Shown: in pieces, positions 53,272 to 62,504 of the stretch
Numbering within the stretch: the stretch's first letter is position 1
Layout: every line of letters begins with the position of its first letter
Origin: Nostoc sp. ATCC 43529
GTDB taxonomy: Bacteria; Cyanobacteriota; Cyanobacteriia; Cyanobacteriales; Nostocaceae
Assembly (NCBI GenBank): GCA_003326205.1
Contig: LWTK01000048.1
Span: forward strand, 1 to 64,000
DNA: 64,000 bases
Direction: 5' to 3'
Notes under the pieces: generated by a model
Databases searched by the model: none
What the model was told of the DNA's origin: nothing
Seen by the model: the letters and a program-made list of their open reading frames with translations, nothing else
Position numbers and translations under genes: made by a program

Positions 53272-55176
53272 TTACTTGTTCTCGACAAAATCGGCATCAA
53301 TCACATCATCAGTGCCTTGGGGTTGTTCGCTACTCGTGTTGCTGGCTGCTTGGGCGTAGACAGCGCTACCCATTTGCATTAAGGCTTGCTGTAACTCACT
53401 AGATAAAGATTTAATGCGATCGCTATTATCTTGGTTAATCGCTTGCCGTAGATCGTTTATTAGCGTTTCAATGCGAGAGCGTAGACCCGTAGGGGCTTGT
53501 CGTGAGACATCGGCTGCACTCACTTTATCACCCAAGTCTTGCAGCTGTTTTTCAGATTGATATATTAGAGAATCTGCTAGATTCTTTGTATCAATTTGTT
53601 CGCGACGTTTGTGGTCTTCTTGAGCGTGGATCTCTGCATCGTTGACCATGCGTTCCACATCCCGCTTATCGAGGGTGGAAGCACCTGTAATCGAAATCGA
53701 CTGCTGTTTACCTGTAGCCCTGTCTTGAGCTGTCACTGAAAGAATACCGTTGGCATCAATATCGAAGGTAACTTCGATTTGCGGTACACCTCTAGGTGCT
53801 GGTGGAATACCGTCAAGGCGGAATGTACCCAAACTCTTGTTATCTGTAGATAATTCCCGTTCGCCTTGGAGGATGTGGATTTCTACATTTGTTTGACCAT
53901 CTGCTGCCGTTGAGAAGATTTCTGATTTTTTCACAGGGATGGTAGTATTGCGGGTAATAATCTTGGTCATTACACCACCAAGGGTTTCCACACCCAAAGA
54001 CAAAGGCGTAACATCCAGCAATAGGATATCTTTAACTTCACCAGCCAGGACACCTGCTTGAATAGCAGCACCAACAGCTACTACTTCATCAGGGTTAACG
54101 CCTTGGTTTGGTTCTTTGCCCGTCATCCGCTGCACCAAATCTTGAACGGCGGGAATGCGAGTAGAACCACCTACTAGTACAACTTCATCAATTTCAGCGT
54201 TGCTGAGTTTAGCGTCTTCAAGTGCTTGTTTTACTGGCTTGCGACAGCGGTCTAGAAGATCCGAAGTCATCTCTTCAAATTTAGCCCGCGTCAAAGTCAT
54301 ATCTAAGTGTTTTGGCCCTTCTTGAGTAGCAGTGATGAAGGGGAGATTGATATTGGTTTGAGTAGCACTTGAAAGTTCAATTTTTGCTTTCTCTGCTGCC
54401 TCCGTCAATCTTTGTAAGGCTTGCTTATCTTTACGCAAGTCGATGCCTTCATTGCGTTGAAATTCTCCAGCCAACCAATCCACAATCTTTTTATCAAAGT
54501 CGTCGCCGCCTAAGTGGGTATCACCGCTAGTGGATTTAACTTCAAATACGCCATCACCGACTTCCAAGATAGAGACATCGAATGTACCGCCACCAAGGTC
54601 AAATACCAAAATGGTTTCATTGTGCTTTTTATCTAGACCGTAAGCCAGGGCTGCTGCTGTGGGTTCGTTAATAATCCGGAGAACTTCTAAACCTGCAATT
54701 TTACCGGCATCTTTGGTAGCTTGCCGTTGGGAGTCATTGAAGTAAGCAGGAACTGTAATTACTGCTTGGGTAACTTTTTGTCCCAAATATTTGCTGGCAT
54801 CATCAACTAATTTCCGCAGGACTTGGGCAGAAATTTCTTCGGGAGCAAATTGTTTTTTGGCTGCGGGACAGTCAAGTTTGACATTACCGTTGCCGTCGCG
54901 CAAAATTTTGTAAGAAACTTCTGTAGCTTCATGGGTAACTTCATCGAATTTGCGCCCAATAAAGCGTTTTACAGAATAAAAGGTATTTTCTGGGTTCATC
55001 ACTGCTTGGCGTCTAGCAATTTGACCTACCAAGCGATCGCCCGTTTTGGTATAAGCTACAACTGAAGGAGTGATGCGTTGTCCCTCAGCGTTAGCAATTA
55101 CCATCGGTTGCCCACCTTCCATGACGGCAACACAAGAGTTTGTAGTGCCTAAATCAATTCCGACTACTTTAGCCAT
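53272..55176 (-). CDS. dnaK: Chaperone DnaK (Hsp70)
   Basis: 634 residues. ATPase domain (1-380) with GIDLGTTNSCVAVMEGG, phosphate loops IINEPTAAALAYGLDKK and VFDLGGGTFDVSIL; substrate domain (390-505) with LLLDVTPLSLGVETLGG; C-terminus GTDDVIDADFVENK. It folds and disaggregates proteins with DnaJ and GrpE, neither adjacent. AGGAAGG precedes the ATG. No CIRCE-type operator was found upstream; the leader consists of STRR repeats. Cyanobacteria have several dnaK genes and I cannot say which paralogue this is. Confidence 0.97.
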   Translation of the reverse strand: MAKVVGIDLGTTNSCVAVMEGGQPMVIANAEGQRITPSVVAYTKTGDRLVGQIARRQAVMNPENTFYSVKRFIGRKFDEVTHEATEVSYKILRDGNGNVKLDCPAAKKQFAPEEISAQVLRKLVDDASKYLGQKVTQAVITVPAYFNDSQRQATKDAGKIAGLEVLRIINEPTAAALAYGLDKKHNETILVFDLGGGTFDVSILEVGDGVFEVKSTSGDTHLGGDDFDKKIVDWLAGEFQRNEGIDLRKDKQALQRLTEAAEKAKIELSSATQTNINLPFITATQEGPKHLDMTLTRAKFEEMTSDLLDRCRKPVKQALEDAKLSNAEIDEVVLVGGSTRIPAVQDLVQRMTGKEPNQGVNPDEVVAVGAAIQAGVLAGEVKDILLLDVTPLSLGVETLGGVMTKIITRNTTIPVKKSEIFSTAADGQTNVEIHILQGERELSTDNKSLGTFRLDGIPPAPRGVPQIEVTFDIDANGILSVTAQDRATGKQQSISITGASTLDKRDVERMVNDAEIHAQEDHKRREQIDTKNLADSLIYQSEKQLQDLGDKVSAADVSRQAPTGLRSRIETLINDLRQAINQDNSDRIKSLSSELQQALMQMGSAVYAQAASNTSSEQPQGTDDVIDADFVENK

Positions 55177-55205
55177 ATAACCTTCCTCTTTGGCACATGA
55201 GGAAA

Positions 55206-55311
55206 AAAGGGTTGGGAGTGTTGAGTGAGGAGTTAGGAGTGAGGAGTTAGGAGTTAGGAGTGAGGAGTTAGGAGTTAGGAGTTAGGAGTTAGGAGTTAGG
55301 AGTGAGGAGTA
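55206..55311. repeat. GGAGTTA STRR array upstream of dnaK
   Basis: About a dozen heptamers of GGAGTTA and GGAGTGA run nearly without interruption between dnaK and the second hsp20, just upstream of the dnaK start. Confidence 0.85.
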
Positions 55312-55374
55312 GTAGGGGCGGGTTGGGCCAGAATCTCTGTTAGCAACGAAGTCTTTTTGTAAACCCGCCCCTAC
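55312..55374. repeat. Palindrome with GTAGGGGCGGGTT arms
   Basis: GTAGGGGCGGGTT (55312-55324) and its complement (55362-55374) form a perfect 13-bp inverted repeat around a 37-nt loop, downstream of the hsp20 gene. Confidence 0.7.
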
Positions 55375-55434
55375 AGGAGTTATTCCCCTTGTCTCCCTTG
55401 TCTTTTCGGCTTCTCCCTACTTCCTAATCTTGAA

Positions 55435-55929
55435 TCAACCAATATTAACTTTGACGGCTCTGCCTTTTTCTGATTCGGCTTTCGGCAAAGTTAAGTGCAG
55501 AACACCATTTTTGTATTCAGCTTGCACTTTGTCGTTTTGAACTTGGGAAGGTAACGGAATTACTCGATGAAATTTGCTATAACGGAACTCAGAACGAGTG
55601 ACGCCGTTTTCTTCAGTTTTGGTTTCAGTCTTGCGTTCACCGCTAATGGAAATAGATTCGGGAGTCGCTTCTACGTTTATATCTTTCGGTTCTAAACCAG
55701 GTACTTCTAGCTTCAATTGGATTGCATCATCAGTTTCTTCCATTTCTGCGGCAGGAATAAAGGTAAGCCCTGTTCTTTCACCACCATCAGTTGGTATTAA
55801 TCTGTCAAACAAACGATTCATTTGCCGCTGTAAAGTGTCGATTTCTCTGAATGGTTCCCAACGTTCGCTGTCCCGGAATGGTTCTAAGCGTTCCATTTCT
55901 CGGAATGGATTCCAACGAGTGAGTGCCAT
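55435..55929 (-). CDS. Small heat-shock protein, Hsp20 family, with repeated N-terminus
   Basis: 164 residues. The alpha-crystallin domain spans about 58-164 (PAAEMEETDDAIQLKLEVPG, FRYSKFHRVIPLPS, NGVLHLTLPK). The N-terminus repeats a W/L-x-PFR-(E/D) unit three times (WNPFREMERLEPFRDSERW and on), lengthening the arm relative to the paralogue at 586-1023. The start MALTRWNPF follows AGAGGTGAT. It precedes dnaK on the same strand with repeats between. Confidence 0.95.
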   Translation of the reverse strand: MALTRWNPFREMERLEPFRDSERWEPFREIDTLQRQMNRLFDRLIPTDGGERTGLTFIPAAEMEETDDAIQLKLEVPGLEPKDINVEATPESISISGERKTETKTEENGVTRSEFRYSKFHRVIPLPSQVQNDKVQAEYKNGVLHLTLPKAESEKGRAVKVNIG

Positions 55930-56170
55930 AAATATCACCTCTAAGATGAACTATCTAGTCTTAGGAGGCTCAATCTCAAGCTTTCTAGCTTGCAAACACC
56001 TGATATAATACTTCTGTCCAGCAATCTTCAAATTTCACTCAGCTCAATCTCAAGCTTCCTACTTATCACACTAGATCGATATTAAAGTTGAGCAGGTTCG
56101 GTTTTATAGTCATGAGCGATCGCAATAACCGTACCTTTTAGTGGTTTATAAAAAATTCGGAGGATAAATA

Positions 56171-56228
56171 CGTTTGTAGTAAGGACTTTAGTCCTTGATT
56201 TTTAAGCACTAAAGTGCTTACTACGAAC
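56171..56228. repeat. Inverted repeat related to the MITE family 1 core
   Basis: TTGTAGTAAGGACTTTAGTC and its inverted partner AAGTGCTTACTACGAAC flank a short AT loop. The GTAGTAAG/CTTACTAC arms also occur inside MITE family 1. It lies downstream of tonB. Confidence 0.55.
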
Positions 56229-56271
56229 CTTTCAGAACTAATGCGATGAACCACTAGTCAGTTTTGTAGCT

Positions 56272-57678
56272 CTACTCCTGACTTGGTGCAGCGGGCTGGG
56301 ATTGAGGTTGCCGTAAACGCCGCAAAGAGTCGCGTAACTTATTTTGGCTTGTGTTGTCTCTCCGCCGCCGTCGAATTGTACTAGCTTGTGGCTTTTGTGA
56401 TGAATTAGTAGTTGTTCGTTCGCTACGAATGCGCCGTAAAGTTTCTCTGGCAGCTCCTTGAGAACTAGTTGTTCTTCTTTGAGATGATGAGCTTGCGCTA
56501 GTAGTTTCCCCTGTTTGACGACGTAGCCGCCGATTAAATCCAGATTCTGCTGCTCTTGTGGCTGTAGCTTCATTTGACGGTGTAAATTCTCGCCGCCTAC
56601 GTCTTGAAGTTCCCTCTGTGGTATTTGAGTTGGACGCTGTGGCTTGCTGGGTTCTCTGTTCTGTTTCTCTTCTTCTTTCTTGTTGGTATTGACGGTATTG
56701 ACGTGAATTTTCTTTAAAAGCCGCAGAGTTGACTCGCACTCCTCGTCTACCACCTTGTGCTGGGTTGAATTTCCACTCACGCGCTTGTCTCAAGTGTTCT
56801 TCATCCAATTCACGGTTGCCACTGGAACTGGCTATCCGCACATTAGTAACATTACCTTGATCGTCAGTATCAAAAGCCAAACCTGTACGGCCTTCGATTC
56901 CTCGCCGTTTAAATGACTCTGGATATTTAAAATCACATTTGCGGCAAGCTGCACGACCATTGCTAGTACCTGAATTGTTAATTTTTGGAGGTGTTGGGAC
57001 TGTTGGCGCCGCTGCTACCGGAGGGTTTGCTGGTTGATTCCCAGTACCAATACCAGATCCAGTTCCTGAACCCACACCACTGCCAGAACCAGAGCCTATT
57101 CCCGAACCTGTACCGCTACCAGAGCCTGTACCTGTACCTACAGCAACGCCGGAGCCTAAACCAGTGAGAACTCCAGTAGTACCGCCACCTCCACCAGGGT
57201 TCTCATTAGCTCTTGAGTCTCTGATTCCGCTTAAAACGTCTCTCAACTGTTGACTACTTTGGTTTGTGGAGGGGGTAACACTTCTGGCAGCGACTTCTGG
57301 CTTGGGAGCAATTTCTCTATTTTGTGGCTGTGGCTTTTGAATAGTCTGTTCTGGAACAGGCCGAATTTTTGGTTTTTCAATAATTTGTTGAATTTGTGGA
57401 GTTTCTATAGGCTGCTTTTGTACAATCTTTGGCTCTGTTTTGGGTTCTTCTGGAATTTCTTCAAGTGGTTTTTCTGGTTCCGCAGTCGGAGGATCGACGA
57501 TCGCCACCTCTATTGATTCATCATTATCTTCAGGCATTCTTGTCAAATAATTACCTATACCTGAGGACAATACACCGATATGCAGTGCCAGTGAGCCTAT
57601 CAGACTGTAAGCCAGAAAAGACTTGAGAGCCTGAACATCTTTGGAGCGTTGCTCGACATTAATCCTGGAAAAGGTCAT
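56272..57678 (-). CDS. tonB: TonB-family energy transducer with C-terminal Arg-rich tail
   Basis: 468 residues. One membrane helix (about 20-42, FLAYSLIGSLALHIGVL), a Pro/Glu-rich spacer (60-135), a Gly-Ser/Gly-Thr repeat (162-213), then a TonB C-terminal domain (about 245-325: CRKCDFKYPESFKRRGIEGRTGLAFDTDDQGNV and LRQAREWKFNPAQGGRRG). Unusually, about 143 further residues follow, rich in Arg, Gln, Ser and Thr, with RRRRR clusters. It should pass proton-motive energy from ExbB/ExbD to outer-membrane transporters. Divergent from exbB-exbD across 509 bp. Confidence 0.88.
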   Translation of the reverse strand: MTFSRINVEQRSKDVQALKSFLAYSLIGSLALHIGVLSSGIGNYLTRMPEDNDESIEVAIVDPPTAEPEKPLEEIPEEPKTEPKIVQKQPIETPQIQQIIEKPKIRPVPEQTIQKPQPQNREIAPKPEVAARSVTPSTNQSSQQLRDVLSGIRDSRANENPGGGGGTTGVLTGLGSGVAVGTGTGSGSGTGSGIGSGSGSGVGSGTGSGIGTGNQPANPPVAAAPTVPTPPKINNSGTSNGRAACRKCDFKYPESFKRRGIEGRTGLAFDTDDQGNVTNVRIASSSGNRELDEEHLRQAREWKFNPAQGGRRGVRVNSAAFKENSRQYRQYQQERRRETEQRTQQATASNSNTTEGTSRRRRREFTPSNEATATRAAESGFNRRLRRQTGETTSASSSSQRRTTSSQGAARETLRRIRSERTTTNSSQKPQASTIRRRRRDNTSQNKLRDSLRRLRQPQSQPAAPSQE

Positions 57679-58187
57679 AGCTATTGCTACCTATTCTCAC
57701 TAATTTAGTCATATTAAAATGCAAGGTTACAAATATCAAGTAAAAAATTAAAATTATTTGGGGTAGTGTTACGTAACCCCCAGATTAGTGGCAACATCTT
57801 GAAAAACTCTCGTTATCACAGTTTCTAAATAAAATAAATTTTTCTTTTTATTAGATTAACTTATACAAAGTGAGCAAATTATCTAGAAAACTTAGGCAGA
57901 TTTGCCGCAATAATCTGACTTTAGGTGAGTTTGAGATTAGCAAATCAGCAAAATTTATTACACGTACTAAAACCGAAATTTGAAGGATAAGCTTAAAGCG
58001 TAATTATTTTACCTTAACTTATTCTTGACTTTAGTGTGATTAATTATGTACGGGTACTGATATAAAAATCCTGAGAATTTGATTTGAAAAAGTTATCATT
58101 TTATTTTAAATTTTATTGAGAAAAAGTTTCAGCTTTTCTCTAGATTCTGCTAGTCTTACTGTGTATTGTTGATGACGTTTAGAGAAC

Positions 58188-58844
58188 ATGGGAATTCAGA
58201 ATTTGTTTGCAGCAGGCGGTGTGGTCATGTGGCCGCTGCTGGGGTTTTCAGTGTTAGGTGTGGCGTTGATCATTGAGCGTATTAGGTTTTGGGTCAAGAT
58301 TAACAAGCGTCAAAACCGCGTGGTGCGCGATGTTTTGAATCTCTATCGCCTCGATAATGTTGTCGGTGCAATGGATAAACTCCGGCAAAATGCAGATTTG
58401 CCACTTGCCCGGATTTTTCTTGCAGCTTTAGAATTAGAGGAGCCAAATCCAGAAGAATTTCGTTTGGCATTAGAAAGCGAAGCGCAGGCTGAAATCCCAG
58501 TACTCAAACGCTTCCAAAACTTTTTCGAGACAATCATCAGTTTAGCCCCACTGTTGGGTCTTCTGGGTACAGTGTTAGGGTTGATAACCTCTTTTGCCTC
58601 TTTAAATCTTGGTGATGTGGGAGGTAGCAAAACGGCAGGTGTTACCTCTGGGATTAGTGAAGCGTTGGTATCTACAGCATCAGGATTGATTGTTGCGATC
58701 TTCATACTGTTGTTTGCCAATACCTTCCGGGGGTTGTACCAACGACAAATCGCGCTAATTCAGGAGTATGGTGGACAGTTAGAATTACTCTACCGCCGTC
58801 GTTATGAAAGAGGAGGAGAGAAGACTTATGCGGCTACAAGATGA
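58188..58844 (+). CDS. exbB: MotA/TolQ/ExbB proton channel protein
   Basis: 218 residues with three predicted helices (about 8-28, 125-145, 160-182). ETIISLAPLLGLLGTVLGLITSF and GISEALVSTASGLIVAIFILLFANTF are the ExbB/TolQ signatures. It forms the inner-membrane proton channel with ExbD that energises TonB. exbD starts inside its last codons. The 57679-58187 gap presumably carries divergent promoters for tonB and exbB; a palindrome GTTACGTAAC at about 57768 is the only clear element, and no convincing Fur box was found. Confidence 0.94.
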   Translation: MGIQNLFAAGGVVMWPLLGFSVLGVALIIERIRFWVKINKRQNRVVRDVLNLYRLDNVVGAMDKLRQNADLPLARIFLAALELEEPNPEEFRLALESEAQAEIPVLKRFQNFFETIISLAPLLGLLGTVLGLITSFASLNLGDVGGSKTAGVTSGISEALVSTASGLIVAIFILLFANTFRGLYQRQIALIQEYGGQLELLYRRRYERGGEKTYAATR

Positions 58845-59232
58845 ACCAGATATTCCAGCACAGATTAATATTGTGCCGATGATTGACGTGATTTTTGCTA
58901 TTTTGACATTTTTTATCATGTCAACTTTGTTTTTAACGCGATCTGAAGGTTTGCCTGTCAATTTACCAAAGGCAGCCACGGCCAAACAACAGCAAGTTCC
59001 CTCCAAAATTACCATCACGGTAAATGAACAAGGAGTAGTAAGCTTAAACAAAAAACAAGTTGCAGTTGATGATTTGACACAGCAAGTGCGGAGTTTAATT
59101 GGTTCTAACTCAGAAATGTTAGTGATTATTAATGCTGATGAAAAAGTTGGTCACGGTCAGGTAGTGGCTGTGATGGATCGGGTACGTGAAGTTCCGGGGG
59201 CAAAATTAGCGATCGCAACTCAAAGACGATAG
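58828..59232 (+). CDS. exbD: ExbD/TolR biopolymer transport protein
   Basis: 134 residues. One membrane helix near the N-terminus with the channel aspartate in NIVPMIDVIFAILTFFIMST, then a periplasmic domain (ITITVNEQGVVSLNKKQV, VIINADEKVGHGQVVAVMDRVRE). The ATG at 58828 follows AGGAGGAGAG; an ATG at 58804 is less well placed. It overlaps the end of exbB by 17 bp, so the two are coupled. Confidence 0.92.
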   Translation: MRLQDEPDIPAQINIVPMIDVIFAILTFFIMSTLFLTRSEGLPVNLPKAATAKQQQVPSKITITVNEQGVVSLNKKQVAVDDLTQQVRSLIGSNSEMLVIINADEKVGHGQVVAVMDRVREVPGAKLAIATQRR

Positions 59233-59335
59233 GGGATGAGGGAGATGGGGAAATGGGGAGATAGGGGAGAATAATAACTCCTAACTCCTAATTCCTAACT
59301 CCTAACTCCTAACTCCTAACTCAACAGTTAGCACT
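59233..59335. repeat. STRR: GGGGAGA tract followed by AACTCCT heptamers
   Basis: GGGGAGATRGGG-type units (59235-59268) then AACTCCT units (59275-59335). The array runs into the 3' end of the thioesterase gene and supplies its last few codons (LGVRSANC). Confidence 0.8.
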
Positions 59336-60088
59336 CCTAACTCCCAATTCTTGAGATATAAGCTTAAGTAATGAGTCTTGATGAGAGTGTATAAAAAAGT
59401 GGTCGCTATCAAACATTTGTAGAGAGAAAGTAGCGATTGTTTGCTCTCGCCATGCTTGCAAAGCTTCATGATTAACTTCTTTGTCTTGCCAACCGCCAAA
59501 TATATTAATGGGACAGTCTAGCGGCTGTTGTGGAGTGTAAGTGTAAGTTTCCAAAACTGCAAAATCCGCCCGCAAAATTGGGAGGAAAATTTGCATCAGT
59601 TCTGGATTTTCTAGTACTGCTTTGGGTGTGCCGTTGAGAGTGCGTAGTTCTTCGAGTAACTCTGGGTCTGGTAAGACGTGGATGGGTGGTTTTGTGGGCG
59701 GGATTTGTGGGGCGCGGCGGGCAGAGATGAAAAGATGAAATGGTTTAAGATTATACTTTAGGCGCAGTAGACGGGTTAACTCGAAGCTAACTAATCCGCC
59801 CATACTGTGACCGAAGAAGGCGAATGGTTTGTCTAAATATGGTAGAACAGATGAAGCGATCGCCTTTACAAGAGGTTCTAATTGTGCGATCGGTGGTGAC
59901 TGCATCTGTCTTCCTCGTCCGGGATATTCCACTGCACAGACTTCGACATTACGAGGTAGGCTATTAGACCATGTGCGAAAAATCATCGAGCTACCACCAG
60001 CATAAGGGAAGCAGAATAAACGCAAGTTTGCTTGAGGATTTGGTTGGGGACAGTTAATCCAAGAATTGAAGGTTGGTGTAGTTGTCAT
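59321..60088 (-). CDS. Type II thioesterase (GrsT/SrfAD-like)
   Basis: 255 residues, alpha/beta hydrolase. LFCFPYAGGSSMIFRTWSNSLP, VCAVEYPGRGRQM and FGHSMGGLVSFEL (catalytic Ser in GHSMG) mark the family that removes wrong acyl groups from NRPS/PKS carrier proteins. Asp in FGGWQDKEV and His in DSDHFFIHSHQ complete the triad. No NRPS or PKS gene is present in the window. The last residues are encoded by STRR DNA, so the native stop may have been lost. Confidence 0.9.
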   Translation of the reverse strand: MTTTPTFNSWINCPQPNPQANLRLFCFPYAGGSSMIFRTWSNSLPRNVEVCAVEYPGRGRQMQSPPIAQLEPLVKAIASSVLPYLDKPFAFFGHSMGGLVSFELTRLLRLKYNLKPFHLFISARRAPQIPPTKPPIHVLPDPELLEELRTLNGTPKAVLENPELMQIFLPILRADFAVLETYTYTPQQPLDCPINIFGGWQDKEVNHEALQAWREQTIATFSLQMFDSDHFFIHSHQDSLLKLISQELGVRSANC

Positions 60089-60196
60089 AATAGAGCTTAG
60101 AGTTAGATAACATAACTCTGCATTTAATTCTTAAATATATTCACTGATAATCTTAGGTTATGACACAAAATTTTGTAGTTAGGAATAAATAAGCTT

Positions 60197-60637
60197 TTAT
60201 TTTGCCTCTTCTGCATATATGTCCTGTTCTCTATTGATGAAAACCTCAGATAATGCCTGATAAGCTTCAGTCCAAGCCGCCATCACTTCCTCTGTTGCTG
60301 CTTCTTGCAAAACATCTTTCATTGCTTGCAATAAACTTTCTCCAACAATCGCATATTGTTCTGGAGTAACACGAGTCTCGACGTGACGATGGGCAATCTT
60401 TTCTACCATCGATTTTAAAGCAGGCAAGTTATCAATTTGGTTAGCATAACTATAAACTGCTGTAGCTAATCTCGCAGGCTGAGAACCATCTGCTTGAGCA
60501 GACATATTAAATTGTTCTCTAATTTCTGGATGGTTTTGAAACATAATTTCATACATCCGAGTTGTGATTTGCTGACCATTTTTTTTCAAGACAGGCGCTG
60601 TAGATTTAACGATATCTATTGTTTGTTGGCTAATCAT
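60197..60637 (-). CDS. Single-domain globin of the flavohaemoglobin type
   Basis: 146 residues. ISQQTIDIVKSTAPVLKKNGQQITTRMYEIMFQNHPEIREQFN is the A-CD helix pattern, with B10-type Tyr in RMYEIMF. The proximal His is in KIAHRHVETRVTPEQY. The FAD/NAD reductase half of flavohaemoglobin is missing. Likely roles are oxygen or nitric-oxide binding and detoxification, with an external reductase. ATG at 60637 is preferred over GTG at 60652. Confidence 0.93.
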   Translation of the reverse strand: MISQQTIDIVKSTAPVLKKNGQQITTRMYEIMFQNHPEIREQFNMSAQADGSQPARLATAVYSYANQIDNLPALKSMVEKIAHRHVETRVTPEQYAIVGESLLQAMKDVLQEAATEEVMAAWTEAYQALSEVFINREQDIYAEEAK

Positions 60638-60862
60638 AGTTTTTTCAACCACTGAGAATATTGATTAATTACAATTTATTGTTTATTTCTAGCAGTTACT
60701 ATGAGCTAGCTCATATATAGCAGGAGTCAAAATTGAGAGTTAAAGAGTCAGCCAGTAGAAAGAGTTACGGCTTTAGGTTAACGCACCAATATACAACCAA
60801 GTCATGATGAAAATGTAAAATGCAACTGTGTAGATTAATAATTTCTCAGATATTGATTTAAT

Positions 60863-62296
60863 ATGCATACTATTACTCAAAAGTCAATAAAAAAAGCTTG
60901 GGCAGGTGCGATCGCCAAACCAGCAACAGAATTTCCCCCTACCCAATTACGAATTCTCTTTGGAAAAGTCCCAGATGGCTTGCGTGGTAGTCTTTACCGC
61001 AATGGCCCGGCGCGGCTAGAACGCGGTGGTGTCCGTGTGGGACACTGGTTTGATGGAGATGGTGCAATTCTTGGCGTCCACTTCACAGATGCAGGAGTGA
61101 CGGCAGTTTATCGCTACGTGCAAACAGCAGAATATCAAGCTGAAAGTAAAGCAGATAAATTTCTTTATACTGTTTATGGTATGCACCCGCAAGGACCGAT
61201 TTGGAAGCGCTGGAATCCCCAAATCAAGAATGCAGCTAATACTTCAGTTTTGGCTTTACCGCATAAACTGTTGGCTTTGTGGGAAGCAACTCAACCTTAT
61301 GCCCTTGATTTAAAAACTCTAGAAACAAAGGGATTAGATGATTTAGGTGGTTTGGATAATGGATTACCTTATTCTGCTCATTACAAACGCGATCGACACA
61401 CAGGAGAGATTTATAATTTTGGCATTAGTTTAGGAACTTCTATACAACTGAATCTCTACAAAAGTGATGCCTCTGGCAACATTATTCAAAAATCTGCATT
61501 TAAATTAGACCGCTATTCAATAATACATGATTTTGTTTTAACTCAAAGATATTTAGTGTTTTTCATGCCGCCAATGCGGATGAAAATGCTGCCATTTTTA
61601 CTAGGTTTAACTACTTTTAGCGACTCTTTATTATGGCAACCGCAGTTAGGAACTCAGGTGTTAATTTTTGACCGGGAAAACTTATCTTTAGTGAGTCGTG
61701 GCGAAACCGATCCTTGGTTTCACTGGCATTTTGGTAATGGCTATGAAAATCAAGAAGATTCGGTGATTTTGGATGTGGTGCGATATTCAGATTTTCAACA
61801 AAGTAATGAATATCTCAGAGAATTTGCAACTGGTGAAACACACACAGTTCCTCAAGGAAGATTATGGCAAGTGCATCTCAATCCTCAAACTGGCAAAGTG
61901 ACAGCAACCAACGAAGTTATCGACCGCGTTTGTGAGTTTCCTGTAGTGCCGCCATCGCAAGTTGCACAACCTTGGCGTTATACTTATGTGGCATTGCTTC
62001 CCCAAAGAATGAATCCAGGTAAAGAATGGTTCAGTGCGATCGCTCGTTTTGATTACAAAACTGACACCCTGACTGAGGTAGACTTAGGAGAAAATATCTA
62101 TACCTCAGAACCCATCTACGCCCAAGATAGCCAAAACCCCGAACAAGGTTGGGTGTTAATCGTAGTTTATGATGGTAATTCTGATAAGAGTGAAGTTTGG
62201 ATATTTGATGGCGACCTAGATGCAGAACCAGTTTGTAAACTAGGATTACCCAGCGTGATTCCTCATACTTTCCACGGTACTTGGAACCCAGCGTAA
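60863..62296 (+). CDS. Carotenoid/apocarotenoid cleavage oxygenase
   Basis: 477 residues, seven-bladed propeller with Fe(II) held by four His: H173 (YSAHYKRD), H222 (IIHDFVLT), H287 or H289 (WFHWHFGNG) and H471 (TFHGTWNP). LRGSLYRNGPARLERGG and WFDGDGAI are family signatures. It resembles cyanobacterial apocarotenoid 15,15'-oxygenases that make retinal, but the exact substrate and cleavage site cannot be read from sequence. Monocistronic on the plus strand, divergent from the globin. Confidence 0.93.
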   Translation: MHTITQKSIKKAWAGAIAKPATEFPPTQLRILFGKVPDGLRGSLYRNGPARLERGGVRVGHWFDGDGAILGVHFTDAGVTAVYRYVQTAEYQAESKADKFLYTVYGMHPQGPIWKRWNPQIKNAANTSVLALPHKLLALWEATQPYALDLKTLETKGLDDLGGLDNGLPYSAHYKRDRHTGEIYNFGISLGTSIQLNLYKSDASGNIIQKSAFKLDRYSIIHDFVLTQRYLVFFMPPMRMKMLPFLLGLTTFSDSLLWQPQLGTQVLIFDRENLSLVSRGETDPWFHWHFGNGYENQEDSVILDVVRYSDFQQSNEYLREFATGETHTVPQGRLWQVHLNPQTGKVTATNEVIDRVCEFPVVPPSQVAQPWRYTYVALLPQRMNPGKEWFSAIARFDYKTDTLTEVDLGENIYTSEPIYAQDSQNPEQGWVLIVVYDGNSDKSEVWIFDGDLDAEPVCKLGLPSVIPHTFHGTWNPA

Positions 62297-62422
62297 AAAT
62301 TAAAAGTTAGGAGTTATAACTTAAGAGTTAGGAATGAGAATTAAAAATAATTCAAAATATTTCTATGGAAAAATCGCATTTCTTGAACTCTTACTCTTTG
62401 CGTCTCTGCGTCTCTGCGTGAC
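62297..62422. repeat. Dispersed repeats after the carotenoid oxygenase
   Basis: GAGTTA-type heptamers (about 62307-62338) and TCTTTGCGTCTCTGCGTCTC (62395-62414), the latter widespread in Nostoc intergenic DNA. Confidence 0.6.
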
Positions 62423-62504
62423 ACTAATTTATATTTTCACTCAACAACCCCAAAATATAATATCCTATTAAAATTTGAGCAGGGAATTTGGAGGGAATCG
62501 CACA

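Noticed and set aside
55177..55434. CIRCE operator (HrcA site) upstream of dnaK
   Set aside because: No TTAGCACTC-N9-GAGTGCTAA pattern is present; a lone TTAGCACTC at about 59327 belongs to an STRR array.
56238..56780. Minus-strand frame of 180 codons
   Set aside because: It is a shifted-frame shadow of the low-complexity 3' end of tonB.
57679..58187. Fur box between tonB and exbB
   Set aside because: The region is AT-rich and several stretches resemble degenerate Fur sites, but none is convincing by eye.
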